A stretch of DNA of 64,000 bases from Rhizocola hellebori (GCF_016862955.1 NZ_BONY01000001.1:395466-459465); one strand, 5' to 3'. Positions 17,555 through 26,975 are shown, numbered from the stretch's first letter. A program made the numbers and translations. The notes: generated from the letters alone by a model not told the origin.

Positions 17555-19855
17555 TTAGCGCGACTGTCGTGGTTGGATTCGTTGGGTCAGATCGGCGATG
17601 ACCGCATGGTCGATTCCTGTGCCGGGGAAGGCGGCCAGGCTGTCGAGCGGGAAACCACCGATGACCTTGATGAGTTCCTCGTCGGCGAGGATGCCGCGGG
17701 GCCGGCCATCTTCGTCGGCGCCGAGCACTTCTTTGATGGCGGCCGCGCCGGCAGGGTCGGCGAGCCACTCGTGCAGGGTGGCCATGCCATCGAGCCGAAT
17801 GGCAAGCGGTGGCGTGCTGACGTCGACCGCCGTGATAAGACGAAGGTCGCGTGAGGAAGCGCCGATGGCGATCTCGAACACGCCACCTTCGCAGACCCAT
17901 CGATGACTGGCAGTCGACCAGTAGGACAGGTCACGTGCGTCGAGGTCGAACGTGACGCCGATCGCCTCGCCCGGCGCGAGGCCGACTTTCGTGAAGGCCT
18001 TCAGCTCGCGGACCGGCCTGGCCACCTGGGCCTGGGGGTCGCCGACGTAAAGCTGAACGACTTCCGCGCCGGCCCGCTCGCCTGTGTTGGTGACCGTGCA
18101 GGTCACCGTCAGAGCGAGATCGCCGTCTTCGGCTTGGCCGCTGACGGTGGCCGACAGATCGGTGTAGTGGAAGGTCGTGTAAGACAGGCCGTGGCCGAAG
18201 GGGTAACTGACCTCGCGGTCAAGCGCGTCGAAACCGCGGTAGCCGACGAAGACGCCTTCGCCGTAGCGGACATGGCCGGACTCGCCGGGGAAGTTGAGGT
18301 ATGAGGGGCTGTCCTGCAAGCGCAGCGGCAGTGTCTCGGCGAGGCGGCCGCTGGGGTTTGCGGTGCCGAAGAGCAGATCGGCGACGGCGCCGCCGGCGGC
18401 CTGACCCGACAACCAGCACTCCAGAACCGCCCGGGCGTGATGTTCCCAGTCCGACAGCTGGATCGCCGAGCCGTTGGACAGCACGACGACCAGGTTCGGG
18501 TTGACGGCGGCAAGCCGTGGTATCAATGCGGTCTGGTTCGCCGGAAGCTCAATGTGCCGCCGGTCGAAGCCTTCCGACTCCTCGGCCGGGGGCAGGCCGA
18601 GAAACACCACGACAGTGCGGGCACGGCTGGCCAAGACGACGGCTTCGGCCGCGAGTTCGCCGTCGTTGACATCGGCGTCGACGCCGAATCCGGCGGCGAA
18701 ACCTATCTCCACACTGGCTGGCGCCGCCTTGCGCAGCTCGTCCAGCGGTATGTCGAGCGTGGTGGGATTGACCTGGGAGCTTCCGGCTCCCTGATACCGC
18801 GGCGTGCGGGCGAACTCGCCGATCACCGCGACGAGCTCACCCGCCTTTGGGCGCAGGGGCAAGATGCCCGCCTCGTTCTTCAGCAGCACCGCGCACTCGG
18901 CCGCAGCGGCTCTGGCCAAGGCGTGATGGGCGTCCACGTTCACTCTGTCCGGTGTAGACACTGTGATACGGGCCTTGTCGACGAGTTGCAGGACGCGAAG
19001 AACCGCCTGGTCGACCACGCTTTCGTCGAGGGTGCCCGCACGCACCGCGGTCACGATCGCGACGTCACTCACGCCGAAGTTGGGTGGCATCTCCAGATCC
19101 AAACCCGCGGCAAGGGCGGCAACCCGATCGCGCACCGCACCCCAGTCGGACATCACCAGGCCGCTGTATCCCCATTCCTGGCGCAGGATCTGATCCAGCA
19201 ACCACTCGTTCTGCGACGCCCAGACACCGTTGATCTTGTTGTAGGCGCACATCACCGCCCAAGGGCCGGCTTGCGTGACGACGCGTTCGAACGCGGGCAG
19301 GTAGATCTCGCGCAGCGTGCGCTCGTCGACCTCCGCGCTGACGCGCAACCGGTCAGTCTCCTGGTTGTTGGCAGCGAAGTGCTTCACCGTGGCCCCAACA
19401 CCTTGGCTCTGTATGCCCGCCACCACGGCCGCACCCAGTACCCCAGAAAGGAAAGGATCTTCAGAGAAGTATTCGAAGTTGCGGCCGCACAACGGGGAGC
19501 GCTTGATGTTGATCCCCGGACCCAGCACCACAGCGACACCTTGGGCGCGCGCTTCCTCACCAATCGCTTGGCCGATACGAAACACCAGCTGCGGATCCCA
19601 GGACGACCCCAAAGCGGAGGCGGTCGGGAAACAGGTGGCCGGCAGGCTCCCGGAGATGCCGGCCTGATCCCCCTGATCGGGCTTGCGGCGCAGCCCGTGC
19701 GGCCCGTCGGAGACCATGATGGACGCGATGCCAAGCCGCGGCACAGCCGTGGTGTGCCACATGCCCGAGCCGAGACACAGCGCCGCTTTCTCCTCAAGGG
19801 TCAGCTCCGCCAGCAGGTCGGCAGCGTCGGCGTGCGCTTCGTGGGCGAAGGTCAT
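17555..19855 (-). CDS. GH3 beta-glucosidase (cytosolic)
   Basis: 766 residues without a signal peptide. The GH3 N-terminal TIM-barrel has SDGPHGLRR, KHFAANNQET and nucleophile Asp in VMSDWGAV. The alpha/beta sandwich (ECAVLLKNEAGILPL ... VVVFLGLPPAEESEGFDR) and the Fn3-like C-terminal domain (YVGDPQAQVARPVRELKAF) follow; the length is normal for the family. The chosen ATG (19855) precedes DLLAELTLEEKAAL; upstream in-frame codons at 19885 and 20020 fall in or beyond the LacI operator. It leads an apparent operon with the two secreted GH78 genes. It likely hydrolyses beta-glucosides left after derhamnosylation; the exact aglycone is unknown. Confidence 0.88.
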   Translation of the reverse strand: MTFAHEAHADAADLLAELTLEEKAALCLGSGMWHTTAVPRLGIASIMVSDGPHGLRRKPDQGDQAGISGSLPATCFPTASALGSSWDPQLVFRIGQAIGEEARAQGVAVVLGPGINIKRSPLCGRNFEYFSEDPFLSGVLGAAVVAGIQSQGVGATVKHFAANNQETDRLRVSAEVDERTLREIYLPAFERVVTQAGPWAVMCAYNKINGVWASQNEWLLDQILRQEWGYSGLVMSDWGAVRDRVAALAAGLDLEMPPNFGVSDVAIVTAVRAGTLDESVVDQAVLRVLQLVDKARITVSTPDRVNVDAHHALARAAAAECAVLLKNEAGILPLRPKAGELVAVIGEFARTPRYQGAGSSQVNPTTLDIPLDELRKAAPASVEIGFAAGFGVDADVNDGELAAEAVVLASRARTVVVFLGLPPAEESEGFDRRHIELPANQTALIPRLAAVNPNLVVVLSNGSAIQLSDWEHHARAVLECWLSGQAAGGAVADLLFGTANPSGRLAETLPLRLQDSPSYLNFPGESGHVRYGEGVFVGYRGFDALDREVSYPFGHGLSYTTFHYTDLSATVSGQAEDGDLALTVTCTVTNTGERAGAEVVQLYVGDPQAQVARPVRELKAFTKVGLAPGEAIGVTFDLDARDLSYWSTASHRWVCEGGVFEIAIGASSRDLRLITAVDVSTPPLAIRLDGMATLHEWLADPAGAAAIKEVLGADEDGRPRGILADEELIKVIGGFPLDSLAAFPGTGIDHAVIADLTQRIQPRQSR

Positions 19856-19872
19856 TTTGAGTCCATCTCGTT

Positions 19873-19884
19873 TGAAACGTTTCA
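19873..19884. promoter_or_regulatory. LacI-type operator upstream of GH3
   Basis: Perfect palindrome TGAAACGTTTCA, 18 bases before the GH3 start. The identical sequence precedes the CUT1 permease at 44305. It is probably bound by the LacI regulator at 44583 or a relative. Confidence 0.7.
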
Positions 19885-20004
19885 TTTGTCGGGCGTGCAG
19901 CACTAATGGCCAATGCGGCATGAGCAGATCCGCACCAGCCCTGTTGGGCCCACCGTGATCTCCGGAATGGCGCCGCCTTGCACCGGCGGCCGAGCATTTG
20001 ATAC

Positions 20005-20018
20005 GGGGAACGTTTTCC
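20005..20018. promoter_or_regulatory. Second LacI-type operator, copy A
   Basis: GGGGAACGTTTTCC, identical to 44439-44452. A third related site, GGGCAACGTTTCCCG, lies at 20095-20109. Confidence 0.6.
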
Positions 20019-20277
20019 AAAATGTTGCGACCGACACTAGGAGTTCACGCCAAAGACGTCAAGAGGCGTATCTAGATTCAGAGTCGTGGACCATGGGCAA
20101 CGTTTCCCGATTTAGTCCGAGATCTCCCGGGAGACGGCCGCCGGGAGTGGGCCAGCACAGCCGCCGACAGGGGTTTCAAGTTGCCGCCCCTGGCCCACTC
20201 ACGGTCGTCTAGCCGAAAACCCGGCGTGATCCGTGCACAGTGTTTGCTGTCCACGTTGGACAAAATCATCGAGAGAG

Positions 20278-20318
20278 GGGCGGGCCTCCAAATCCGGGAA
20301 GACGATGGAGGCCCGCCC
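20278..20318 (-). terminator. Terminator of the rhamnose operon
   Basis: A perfect 13-bp stem (20278-20290 with 20306-20318) and 15-nt loop lie just downstream of the ThuA-CBM6 remnant on the minus strand, ending the transcript that starts at 28507. Confidence 0.75.
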
Positions 20319-20324
20319 GGCCGG

Positions 20325-20657
20325 CTACTGCTTCACGAACGTGAAGTCGTCGACGTCGAAGAGACTGCCGGTGCCGGCGAAGGTGAGGTACACATTGGCT
20401 GTGCCGGCAGGCACGCCGGTGAGCGTGGTGGTAACCGTGGCGTATGTGAATAGGTCGCTTGAGTGTGGCCCATTCCGGTGTAGAACGACCGGCCGCCCAC
20501 GTATTCCTTGCACCAGGTGATGGGGTGATCGCCGTTCATCGTGCCGCCGGAGTAGGAGGGACTCGTTGAGCGTGGCGAGGACACGTGCCGTGGAACGCGG
20601 GTTGGTGCGGTAGTTGTACCACTCGTCGAACTTGGTGTAGCTGGCCGGAAGGACCAT
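20325..20657 (-). pseudogene. Remnant of a secreted ThuA-CBM6 protein
   Basis: Directly after the aldolase gene, one frame encodes a piece of a ThuA-like domain (KFDEWYNYRTNPRSTARVLATLNE). A +1 shift near 20560 continues it in another frame (SYSGGTMNGDHPITWC, YTGMGHTQATYS). After a further deletion the first frame carries only the end of a CBM6 (TTTLTGVPAGTANVYLTFAG ... FDVDDFTFVKQ, stop 20325), almost the same as the CBM6 of the GH78 at 15008. The N-terminus, most of ThuA and most of CBM6 are missing. I read it as a decayed secreted carbohydrate-active gene. Confidence 0.8.
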
Positions 20658-20659
20658 AC

Positions 20660-22690
20660 TCAGCGCAGGAACGCCGCCGCGACGCCGGCGTCGACGGGCA
20701 CGTGCAAGCCGGTGGTGTGCGACAGTTCCCCGGCCACGAGAGCGAACACGGCGTTGGCCACATGCTCGGGCAGGACTTCTCGCTTGAGCAAGGTGCGCTG
20801 CGCGTAGAACGCGCCGAGTTCGGATTCCTCGACACCGTAGACGGCGGCGCGCTGGGCGCCCCAGCCGCCGGCGAAGATGCCCGAGCCACGGACCACACCG
20901 TCGGGGTTCACGCCGTTGACGCGGATGCCATGCTCCCCGAGTTCCGCGGCGAGAAGGCGTACCTGATGAGATTGGTCGGCTTTGGCCGCGCTGTAAGCGA
21001 TGTTGTTGGGGCCGGCGAAAACGGCGTTCTTGCTGGATATGTAGACGATGTCGCCGCCCATGCCCTGGGCGATCATCGACCGAGCGGCTTCGCGTGCGAC
21101 AAGGAACGACCCCTTGGCCATCACGTCGTGCTGCAGGTCCCAGTCGGCATCCGTGGTATCCAGCAAGGGCTTGGATATCGACAGCCCGGCATTGTTGACG
21201 ACGAGGTCCACGCCGCCGAAGGCGAGCGCGCAGGCCTCGACCATGGCGGCCACGGCATCGGCGTCGGTGACGTCGGCGCACACCGGCACCGCGACGTCGG
21301 TGCCGCCGATCTCCTCGGCGACCCGCGCTGCGGCGGCCTCGTCGCGGTCGGCGACCACGACACATGCGCCTTCGGCGGCAAGGCGATGGGCGATGGCCCG
21401 GCCGATGCCCGACCCGCCTCCGGTGACCACCGCGATGCGTGCGGCCAGCGGTGCGGGTTTGGGCATCCGGGCCAGTTTGGCCTCTTCCAAAGCCCAGTAT
21501 TCGATGCGGAACTTCTCCGCCTCGTCGATCGGGCGGTAGGTGGAAATGGCCTCGGCACCGCGCATCACGTTGATGGCGTTGACGTAGAACTCCCCGGCGA
21601 CCCGCGCGGTCTGTTTGGTCGCCCCGAACGAGAACATGCCCACCCCGGGTATCAGCACGATCGCGGGATCGGCGCCGCGCATCGGCGGTGATCCCGGCTC
21701 GGCATGGCGCGCATAGTAATTCGCATAGTCCTCGCGGTAAGCGCTGTGCAACAGCGCCAGCCGCTCGATGATCTCGCTCAGCTCCGCCGTCGGCGGCAGA
21801 TCGAGAACCAGCGGCTTCACCTTGGTACGCAGAAAATGGTCTGGGCATGAAGTCCCCAGATCGGCCAGCCGCTGGTGTTTGTCTCTGGACAGGAAGTCCA
21901 GCACGACCTCGCTGTCGGTGAAGTGCCCGACCTGGGGCCGGTCGGTGCTGGCCAGCCCACGAATGACGGGTGCCAGCGCGGCGGCCAGTTTTCTGCGCCC
22001 AGACTCAGGCAGCGCACCGTATTGCGGCATCACGGCACCAAGGGGTTCGGCGACGCCGCGTTCTTCGATGAACGCTTGCGCCGTCGCGATGATTTCTAGC
22101 GTGTTGGCCTCGCACTGGGCACTGGTCGCGCCCCAGGCGGTGATGCCATGCCCGCCCAGGATCACGCCGATGGCCTGCGGGTTCTGGCGTTGCAGCTGGG
22201 CGATGTCCATGCCCAGCTGGAATCCGGGCCGCCGCCACGGTGCCCAGAGCACGCGGTCGCCGAAGCACTCCTTGGTCAGCGCTTCCCCGTCGGCGGCGGT
22301 GGCAAAAGCGATTCCGGCATCGGGGTGCAGGTGGTCGACGTGCGCGACATCGAGCAGACCGTGCATCGCGGTGTCGATCGACGGGGCCGCGCCGCCGCGG
22401 CCGTGCAGGCAGTAGTCAAACGCCGCAACCATTTCGTCTTCGCGTTCGACGCCGGGGTACGTGGCGGCAAGCGCCCGCAGCCGGTCTAGGCGCAGCACCG
22501 CGAGGCCGGCAGCGGTCAGCGTGCCCAGGTCACCGCCGGAACCCTTGACCCACAACAGTTCGACGTCCTGCCCGGTCGCCGGGTCAACGTCTGTTCCCTT
22601 CGCGGAGGTGTTGCCACCGGCGTAGTTGGTGTTTCGCGGGTCCGCGCCCAGCCGGTTGGATCGCGCGACAAGTTCAGCGGGAGTGTGCAT
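20660..22690 (-). CDS. rhaD: Bifunctional rhamnulose-1-phosphate aldolase / short-chain dehydrogenase (lactaldehyde dehydrogenase)
   Basis: 676 residues. Residues ~1-380 form a class II aldolase/adducin domain (LVARSNRLGADPRNTNYAGG, zinc-ligand histidines in HVDHLHPDAG and GGHGITAWG). Residues ~425-676 are a short-chain dehydrogenase with Rossmann motif VVTGGGSGIGRA, NNAG and catalytic YSAAKA. The fusion corresponds to RhaEW/RhaD-type proteins that split L-rhamnulose-1-phosphate to DHAP and L-lactaldehyde and oxidise the aldehyde to lactate. The ATG at 22690 is four bases after the rhaI stop; a GTG at 22702 is an alternative that would overlap rhaI. It is the last intact gene of the rhamnose operon. 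No rhamnulokinase gene is present nearby. Confidence 0.9.
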   Translation of the reverse strand: MHTPAELVARSNRLGADPRNTNYAGGNTSAKGTDVDPATGQDVELLWVKGSGGDLGTLTAAGLAVLRLDRLRALAATYPGVEREDEMVAAFDYCLHGRGGAAPSIDTAMHGLLDVAHVDHLHPDAGIAFATAADGEALTKECFGDRVLWAPWRRPGFQLGMDIAQLQRQNPQAIGVILGGHGITAWGATSAQCEANTLEIIATAQAFIEERGVAEPLGAVMPQYGALPESGRRKLAAALAPVIRGLASTDRPQVGHFTDSEVVLDFLSRDKHQRLADLGTSCPDHFLRTKVKPLVLDLPPTAELSEIIERLALLHSAYREDYANYYARHAEPGSPPMRGADPAIVLIPGVGMFSFGATKQTARVAGEFYVNAINVMRGAEAISTYRPIDEAEKFRIEYWALEEAKLARMPKPAPLAARIAVVTGGGSGIGRAIAHRLAAEGACVVVADRDEAAAARVAEEIGGTDVAVPVCADVTDADAVAAMVEACALAFGGVDLVVNNAGLSISKPLLDTTDADWDLQHDVMAKGSFLVAREAARSMIAQGMGGDIVYISSKNAVFAGPNNIAYSAAKADQSHQVRLLAAELGEHGIRVNGVNPDGVVRGSGIFAGGWGAQRAAVYGVEESELGAFYAQRTLLKREVLPEHVANAVFALVAGELSHTTGLHVPVDAGVAAAFLR

Positions 22691-22694
22691 CGGC

Positions 22695-23861
22695 TCAGGC
22701 ACCCCATCCGGCCTGGCTGCCGCCCACCCGCTCGGCTTCGATGCGCTGCTGGTATCCGCTGGCGTGGTAGGCGGCTACCGGATCGGGGTCCAGGCCAATC
22801 TCCGTGCGCATCTGCGCCAGCAGGGGCCGCACATCGGTGGAGAAGGCGTCGGTCAGCACCGCATGCGCGGCGAGGACGTCTCCGTTGGCCTGCGCCGCCG
22901 CCAACGCGTCGGCGTCCACGAAAAGCGCTTTCGCGGTGGCCTCCTGCACATTGAGCACAGATCGGATCAATGCCGGGACCTTCGCCTCCAAGTTGTGGCA
23001 CTGGTCGAGCATGAACGCCACCTCCGAGCCAGCGCCGATCGCGCCCGTGCGAACCAGCTCGTGCATGATGCGGAACAGCTGGAACGGGTCTGCGGCACCG
23101 ACCATCAGATCGTCGTCGGCGTAGTTGCGGCTGTTGAAGTGGAAGCCGCCGAGCTTGCCGAAGCGGCGCAGCACGGTGACGAGGAATTCTATGTTGGTAC
23201 CGGGCGCGTGATGCCCGGTGTCCACCAGCACCTGCGCCCGCTCCCCCAGCGCCACGCAATGCGCATACGAAGTGCCCCAGTCGGGAAGGTCCATGGTGTA
23301 GAAGTGGGGCTCGAACAGCTTGTATTCCACCAGCATTCGCTGGTGCGGGCCGAGCCGGTCGTAAACCCGTGCCAGCGCGGCGGCGAGGCGATCCTGCCGG
23401 GCGGCAATCGAATCCTGCCCGGCATAGTTCGTGCCGTCGGCGAACCACAGCGACAGGATCGTCGACCCGGTGGCGTCCATGATGTCGACGCACTCCAACA
23501 GATGGTCGAGTGCTTTGCGGCGCACCGCCGGATCCGGGTGGCAGACGCTTCCCAGCTTGTAGTCGTTGTCCTGGAACACATTGGGGTTGATCGCGCCGAT
23601 CGCGATGCCCTGATCCTTGGCGGCGCGGGCCAGATCGGTGTAGTCGTCGACCCGGTCCCACGGAATGTGCAACGCCACGCTGGGCGCGGCCCCGGTGAGG
23701 CGGTGCACCATCGCGGCGTCGGCAACCTTCTCGTACGCGTCGCGGGGCACGCCCGGCTGGGTGAACACCTTGAACCTGGTGCCCGAGTTGCCGTACGCCC
23801 ACGATGGCGTCTCGATGGGCATGGCTCGCAGCGCGGCCTTGATGTCAGCGTGGTCGTTCAT
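22695..23861 (-). CDS. rhaI: L-rhamnose isomerase
   Basis: 388 residues, xylose-isomerase-like TIM barrel of the RhaI type (Pseudomonas/rhizobial form rather than E. coli RhaA). Visible metal/substrate segments are NPNVFQDNDYK, VEYKLFEPHFY, VDTGHHAPGTNIE, GFHFNSRNYADDD and DQCHNLEAK. It converts L-rhamnose to L-rhamnulose in the cytosol. The ATG at 23861 follows AGGAGAAGAT. It sits between the substrate-binding protein and the aldolase fusion in one operon; a strong hairpin separates it from the upstream binding-protein gene. Confidence 0.93.
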   Translation of the reverse strand: MNDHADIKAALRAMPIETPSWAYGNSGTRFKVFTQPGVPRDAYEKVADAAMVHRLTGAAPSVALHIPWDRVDDYTDLARAAKDQGIAIGAINPNVFQDNDYKLGSVCHPDPAVRRKALDHLLECVDIMDATGSTILSLWFADGTNYAGQDSIAARQDRLAAALARVYDRLGPHQRMLVEYKLFEPHFYTMDLPDWGTSYAHCVALGERAQVLVDTGHHAPGTNIEFLVTVLRRFGKLGGFHFNSRNYADDDLMVGAADPFQLFRIMHELVRTGAIGAGSEVAFMLDQCHNLEAKVPALIRSVLNVQEATAKALFVDADALAAAQANGDVLAAHAVLTDAFSTDVRPLLAQMRTEIGLDPDPVAAYHASGYQQRIEAERVGGSQAGWGA

Positions 23862-23889
23862 ATCTTCTCCTGTATTGCCCCATGGCCGA

Positions 23890-23928
23890 GCGGGGGTGCG
23901 AGCGACTGAGCGCCGCTCGCACCCCCGC
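23890..23928 (-). terminator. Intercistronic hairpin between binding protein and rhaI
   Basis: A perfect 15-bp stem (23890-23904 with 23914-23928) and 9-nt loop, without a T tract, lies between two genes of the same operon. It probably attenuates or stabilises the mRNA so that the binding protein is made in excess over RhaI/RhaD. Confidence 0.65.
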
Positions 23929-23933
23929 CGGAA

Positions 23934-24908
23934 TTACTTGATGGTGGCGACGTTGTCCTTGGTCACCAGCAGAACCGGGTTGAAGACCTCCCGCTCGGCC
24001 GCGTTGCCGAAGGTGATGGTCTCCTTCTTCAGCGCCTGGTCGGCGAGCTTGACGGTCAGCGCGCCCATCGCGTTGGGGTCCTGCGCGACGGTGGCGGCCA
24101 GGCCGCCAGCCTTGATCGCGGTCAGTGCCTCCGGGTCGGCGTTGAAGCCCACGGTCACGATGTCGGTCACCGGGTTCTTGCCGGCGTCCTTGACCGCGTT
24201 CGCGGCGGCGACACCCATCGGGTCGTTGCAGGAGAACACCCCGGCGACATCCGGGTTCTTGGCCATGATGTCCTTCATGACCTTGTAGCCCTCTTCGGCC
24301 TTGGAGTTGCCCGACAGTTCGGCGACCACCTTGAAGCCCTGCTTCTCGATGGCCTCCTTGAACCCGGCGTTGCGCCGCGCGGCGTAGACCGCCGAGGGCT
24401 CACACGTGATCGAGGCGACGTTCTTGCTGGTCTTGCCATTGGCGACGATCTGCTTGGCCATGTAGTCGGCGGCCAGCTTGCCGCCGCCGGCGTTGTCGGA
24501 GATGACGATCGCGTCGTAAGGCGCGCCGCCGCCACCGATGTCGTCGACGATGACCGGCACACCTTTGGCCTTGGCCTTGGCGATGATCGGGCCTAGCGCG
24601 CTGGGCTTGAACGGGCTGATGATCAGCACGTCGACACCTTGGTCGATGAGCGCCTGGGCGCCGGTCACCATCTCGTTCTCGTCGCTCTTCTCGTCGTGCA
24701 GCTTGAACTCCCAGCCCTTGGCGACGGCAGCCTCACGCGTGCCCTTCTCCATCTTCTGGAAGAACTCGTACTGCATGTCGTACACGGAGAAGCCGACGAC
24801 GACCTTGCCCGACTTGCTCGGGGTGTCGCTGGGCGAGTTGGAGTCCGAACAGCCCGCCATGACCAACGCGCCGACGACGGCGAGAGGGAGGAGACCCTTT
24901 CTGAACAT
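23934..24908 (-). CDS. CUT2 sugar ABC transporter substrate-binding lipoprotein (probable rhamnose binder)
   Basis: 324 residues. The lipoprotein signal MFRKGLLPLAVVGALVMAGC has lipobox MAGC. The periplasmic-binding-protein type I fold (VVVGFSVYDMQYEFFQKME, QGVDVLIISPFKP, VFSCNDPMGVAAANA, TVGFNADPEAL) is that of the RbsB/RhaS group. Gene order ATPase-permease-permease-binding protein-rhaI-rhaD makes L-rhamnose the most likely ligand; this is inferred from context. It is preceded by its own LacI-type operator (24948-24959), so an internal promoter is likely. Confidence 0.9.
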   Translation of the reverse strand: MFRKGLLPLAVVGALVMAGCSDSNSPSDTPSKSGKVVVGFSVYDMQYEFFQKMEKGTREAAVAKGWEFKLHDEKSDENEMVTGAQALIDQGVDVLIISPFKPSALGPIIAKAKAKGVPVIVDDIGGGGAPYDAIVISDNAGGGKLAADYMAKQIVANGKTSKNVASITCEPSAVYAARRNAGFKEAIEKQGFKVVAELSGNSKAEEGYKVMKDIMAKNPDVAGVFSCNDPMGVAAANAVKDAGKNPVTDIVTVGFNADPEALTAIKAGGLAATVAQDPNAMGALTVKLADQALKKETITFGNAAEREVFNPVLLVTKDNVATIK

Positions 24909-24947
24909 ACTGATGCCCTTCCATGGGACGCTTGAACCTAGCCGAAG

Positions 24948-24959
24948 TGAATCGTTTCA
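24948..24959. promoter_or_regulatory. LacI-type operator inside the rhamnose operon
   Basis: TGAATCGTTTCA sits 40 bases before the binding-protein start, in the 91-base gap after the permease gene. It matches the sites at 28547 and 45865, pointing to separate regulated expression of the binding protein. Confidence 0.65.
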
Positions 24960-24999
24960 AATATGCTGTAGCGCGCATGCGCCACCGGTTGGTGCGTGA

Positions 25000-26016
25000 T
25001 TACCGGGCGAGGCCCGTTTTGGGCGTTCTTCCGCCCAGTCCAGTCACCGCTCGCCGCAGAGAACCTGGTGCGGCGAAGCGGGTCCGTAGCCCGTCGATGG
25101 TCAGGGCGATGATGAGTACGCCGCCCAGCACGATGCGCTGGTAGGCGGACGGGACACCCTCGCTGACGAGCATGTCGTTGAGCACGCTGACCAGGAGCAC
25201 GGCGGAAAACGTGCCGATCAGGGTGCCCTTGCCACCCTTGAGGCTGGTGCCCCCAAGGACGACCGCGGCGATCACTTTGAGCTCGAACCCGTCCTGGGCC
25301 GAGCCATCTGCGGTCCACACCCGGGTGATGTAGGTCAGCGCGGCGATGCCGACGCTCACCCCCACCAGAGCGAAGACGAAAACCCTGAGCCGGGTAGGCG
25401 AGATGCCGCAGAACCGGGCCGCCTCGGGTGAGGAACCGTAGGCCAGGACCCGCCGGCCGGTCGCGGTGCGCCGCATGAGCAGCCAGGCCGCCGCGTACAC
25501 CGCGAGCATGATGAGGAAAGGCACCGGCAGACCGGCCACGTTCAGCCCACCGATCTTGACGAATGGCGAGCCGATCTGGTCGTAGGGAAGGGTTTTGGGC
25601 CCGTCCTTGGTGAGGATGTACGCCACGCCCCGGAACACGAACAGCGTGCCGAGGGTGGCCACGAATGGAGGCACCGCCAGCCTCGTGATCAGGCTGGCAT
25701 TGACCAGCCCGCACGCCAGCCCGGTGGCCAGGGCGGCGGCCACCGCGAGCACCGTGCCACCCGCGGCGAACCCCATCAGGGAGACCACGCTGCACAGGGC
25801 CAGCTGCCCGCCGACCGACAGGTCGAACGCGCCGCTGGCGATGGCGAAGGTCATGCCCGCCGCGACGATGCCGAGATAGGCGCTTTCCCGCAGCACCGAC
25901 TGGGCGTTGTCCAGACTGAAGAAATCCGGTGTCAGCACTGGCGCTACGGCCAGCAGCAGCAACAAAATCGCGGTGATGCCCCAGGTGTCCCAGAGCCCGC
26001 CCAGTGATCGTTTCAT
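25000..26016 (-). CDS. CUT2 sugar ABC transporter permease
   Basis: 338 residues, RbsC-type (BPD_transp_2) permease with about ten hydrophobic segments. Family landmarks include [30 protein letters not shown] and [19 protein letters not shown]. Its ATG (26016) overlaps the stop of the other permease as ATGA, indicating translational coupling. It forms the membrane heterodimer with the product of 26013-26975 for rhamnose import. A basic C-terminal tail (~310-338) is slightly longer than usual. Confidence 0.92.
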   Translation of the reverse strand: MKRSLGGLWDTWGITAILLLLLAVAPVLTPDFFSLDNAQSVLRESAYLGIVAAGMTFAIASGAFDLSVGGQLALCSVVSLMGFAAGGTVLAVAAALATGLACGLVNASLITRLAVPPFVATLGTLFVFRGVAYILTKDGPKTLPYDQIGSPFVKIGGLNVAGLPVPFLIMLAVYAAAWLLMRRTATGRRVLAYGSSPEAARFCGISPTRLRVFVFALVGVSVGIAALTYITRVWTADGSAQDGFELKVIAAVVLGGTSLKGGKGTLIGTFSAVLLVSVLNDMLVSEGVPSAYQRIVLGGVLIIALTIDGLRTRFAAPGSLRRAVTGLGGRTPKTGLAR

Positions 26017-26975
26017 CGGGTTGCCTCCGGCACAACGGTTGGGGCCACAGGGATATCGGCTCTACGCAAGCCTTTGATCGCGAGCGCCGCGATGAGCAGC
26101 AGCCCGACGCTGACGCGCTGGTAGGCCGGAGGTGTGTTGAGCAGGTTGAGCCCGTTGCGGATCGTCTCGATGAGCAGCGCCCCCAGGACGGTGCCGACGA
26201 TGGAGGCGCGCCCGCCGAGCAGCGCGGTGCCGCCGATCACGACGACGGTGATCGCGTCCAGCTCGAAGCCCATGCCCAGCTGGCCGTTGCCCTTCTGCAG
26301 CTGGCTGGAGATCAGCAGCCCCCAGACTCCGCCCGCGACACCGACCAGCACGTAGACAGCGATGCGGATGCGGTCCACCGGCAGGCCGGAAACGCGTGCC
26401 GCTTCACGGTTGGAGCCCACCGAGCAGACCCAGCGGCCGAATCTGGTGCGGTTCATGGCCCACCACGCCACGACGGTCGCGATGACCGCCAGCACGATCG
26501 GCATCGGGATGCCCAGCGGGCGTCCGCCGACGAGATACTTCAGCCCGGTGGAGCTGACGATCTGATCGTGCCCGCCCGAGTAAGCCAACGAAATCCCGCG
26601 GACGATGACCAGCGTCGCCAGCGTGGCGATGAACGGGGTGACCCCCAGCTTGGTGACCACGAGCCCGTTGGCCAGGCCGATCGCCGCGCCCGCAGCCAGC
26701 GCCAACGCCATCGCTACGAACAGCGGCTGCCCGGCGATCAGGGAGCTGCAGCAGATGACGCCGGCCAGGGAAACCGTGGAGCCGATGGAAAGGTCGAACT
26801 CCCCCATGGCCAGACAGAACGTCATCGCCAGGCCCGGCAGCGCCACGATGCCCGCGGCCACCAGCACGTTCTCCACATTGCCGCCGGTAAGGAAGCTGTC
26901 CGTCGCCAATCCAAGGACGAGAACCACCACAATCAAAGGCAGCATCAGGGGTACGCGGCGCAGCACGGCGGTCAT
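26013..26975 (-). CDS. CUT2 sugar ABC transporter permease
   Basis: 320 residues, second RbsC-type permease, with [35 protein letters not shown] and [19 protein letters not shown]. The ATG at 26975 overlaps the ATPase stop (ATGA); the longer in-frame extension to 27017 lies inside the ATPase gene and is not used. It pairs with the adjacent permease. The paired permeases with one ATPase and one binding protein make a complete CUT2 importer. Confidence 0.92.
   Translation of the reverse strand: MTAVLRRVPLMLPLIVVVLVLGLATDSFLTGGNVENVLVAAGIVALPGLAMTFCLAMGEFDLSIGSTVSLAGVICCSSLIAGQPLFVAMALALAAGAAIGLANGLVVTKLGVTPFIATLATLVIVRGISLAYSGGHDQIVSSTGLKYLVGGRPLGIPMPIVLAVIATVVAWWAMNRTRFGRWVCSVGSNREAARVSGLPVDRIRIAVYVLVGVAGGVWGLLISSQLQKGNGQLGMGFELDAITVVVIGGTALLGGRASIVGTVLGALLIETIRNGLNLLNTPPAYQRVSVGLLLIAALAIKGLRRADIPVAPTVVPEATR

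Larger units (their letters stand above)
19873..20110. repeat. Duplicated control region, copy A
   Basis: This ~238-bp block aligns colinearly with 44305-44565. Shared landmarks are TGAAACGTTTCA at the left end, GGGGAACGTTTTCC 132-134 bases further, then CGACCGACACTAGGAG, GTCAAGAGG, and GGGCAACGTTtCCCG at the right end. In copy B a LacI gene follows on the right; here no regulator remains. Confidence 0.75.

Noticed and set aside
18437..19906. 489-residue plus-strand frame
   Set aside because: Antisense shadow of the GH3 beta-glucosidase gene.
22626..23909. 427-residue plus-strand frame
   Set aside because: Antisense shadow of rhaI.
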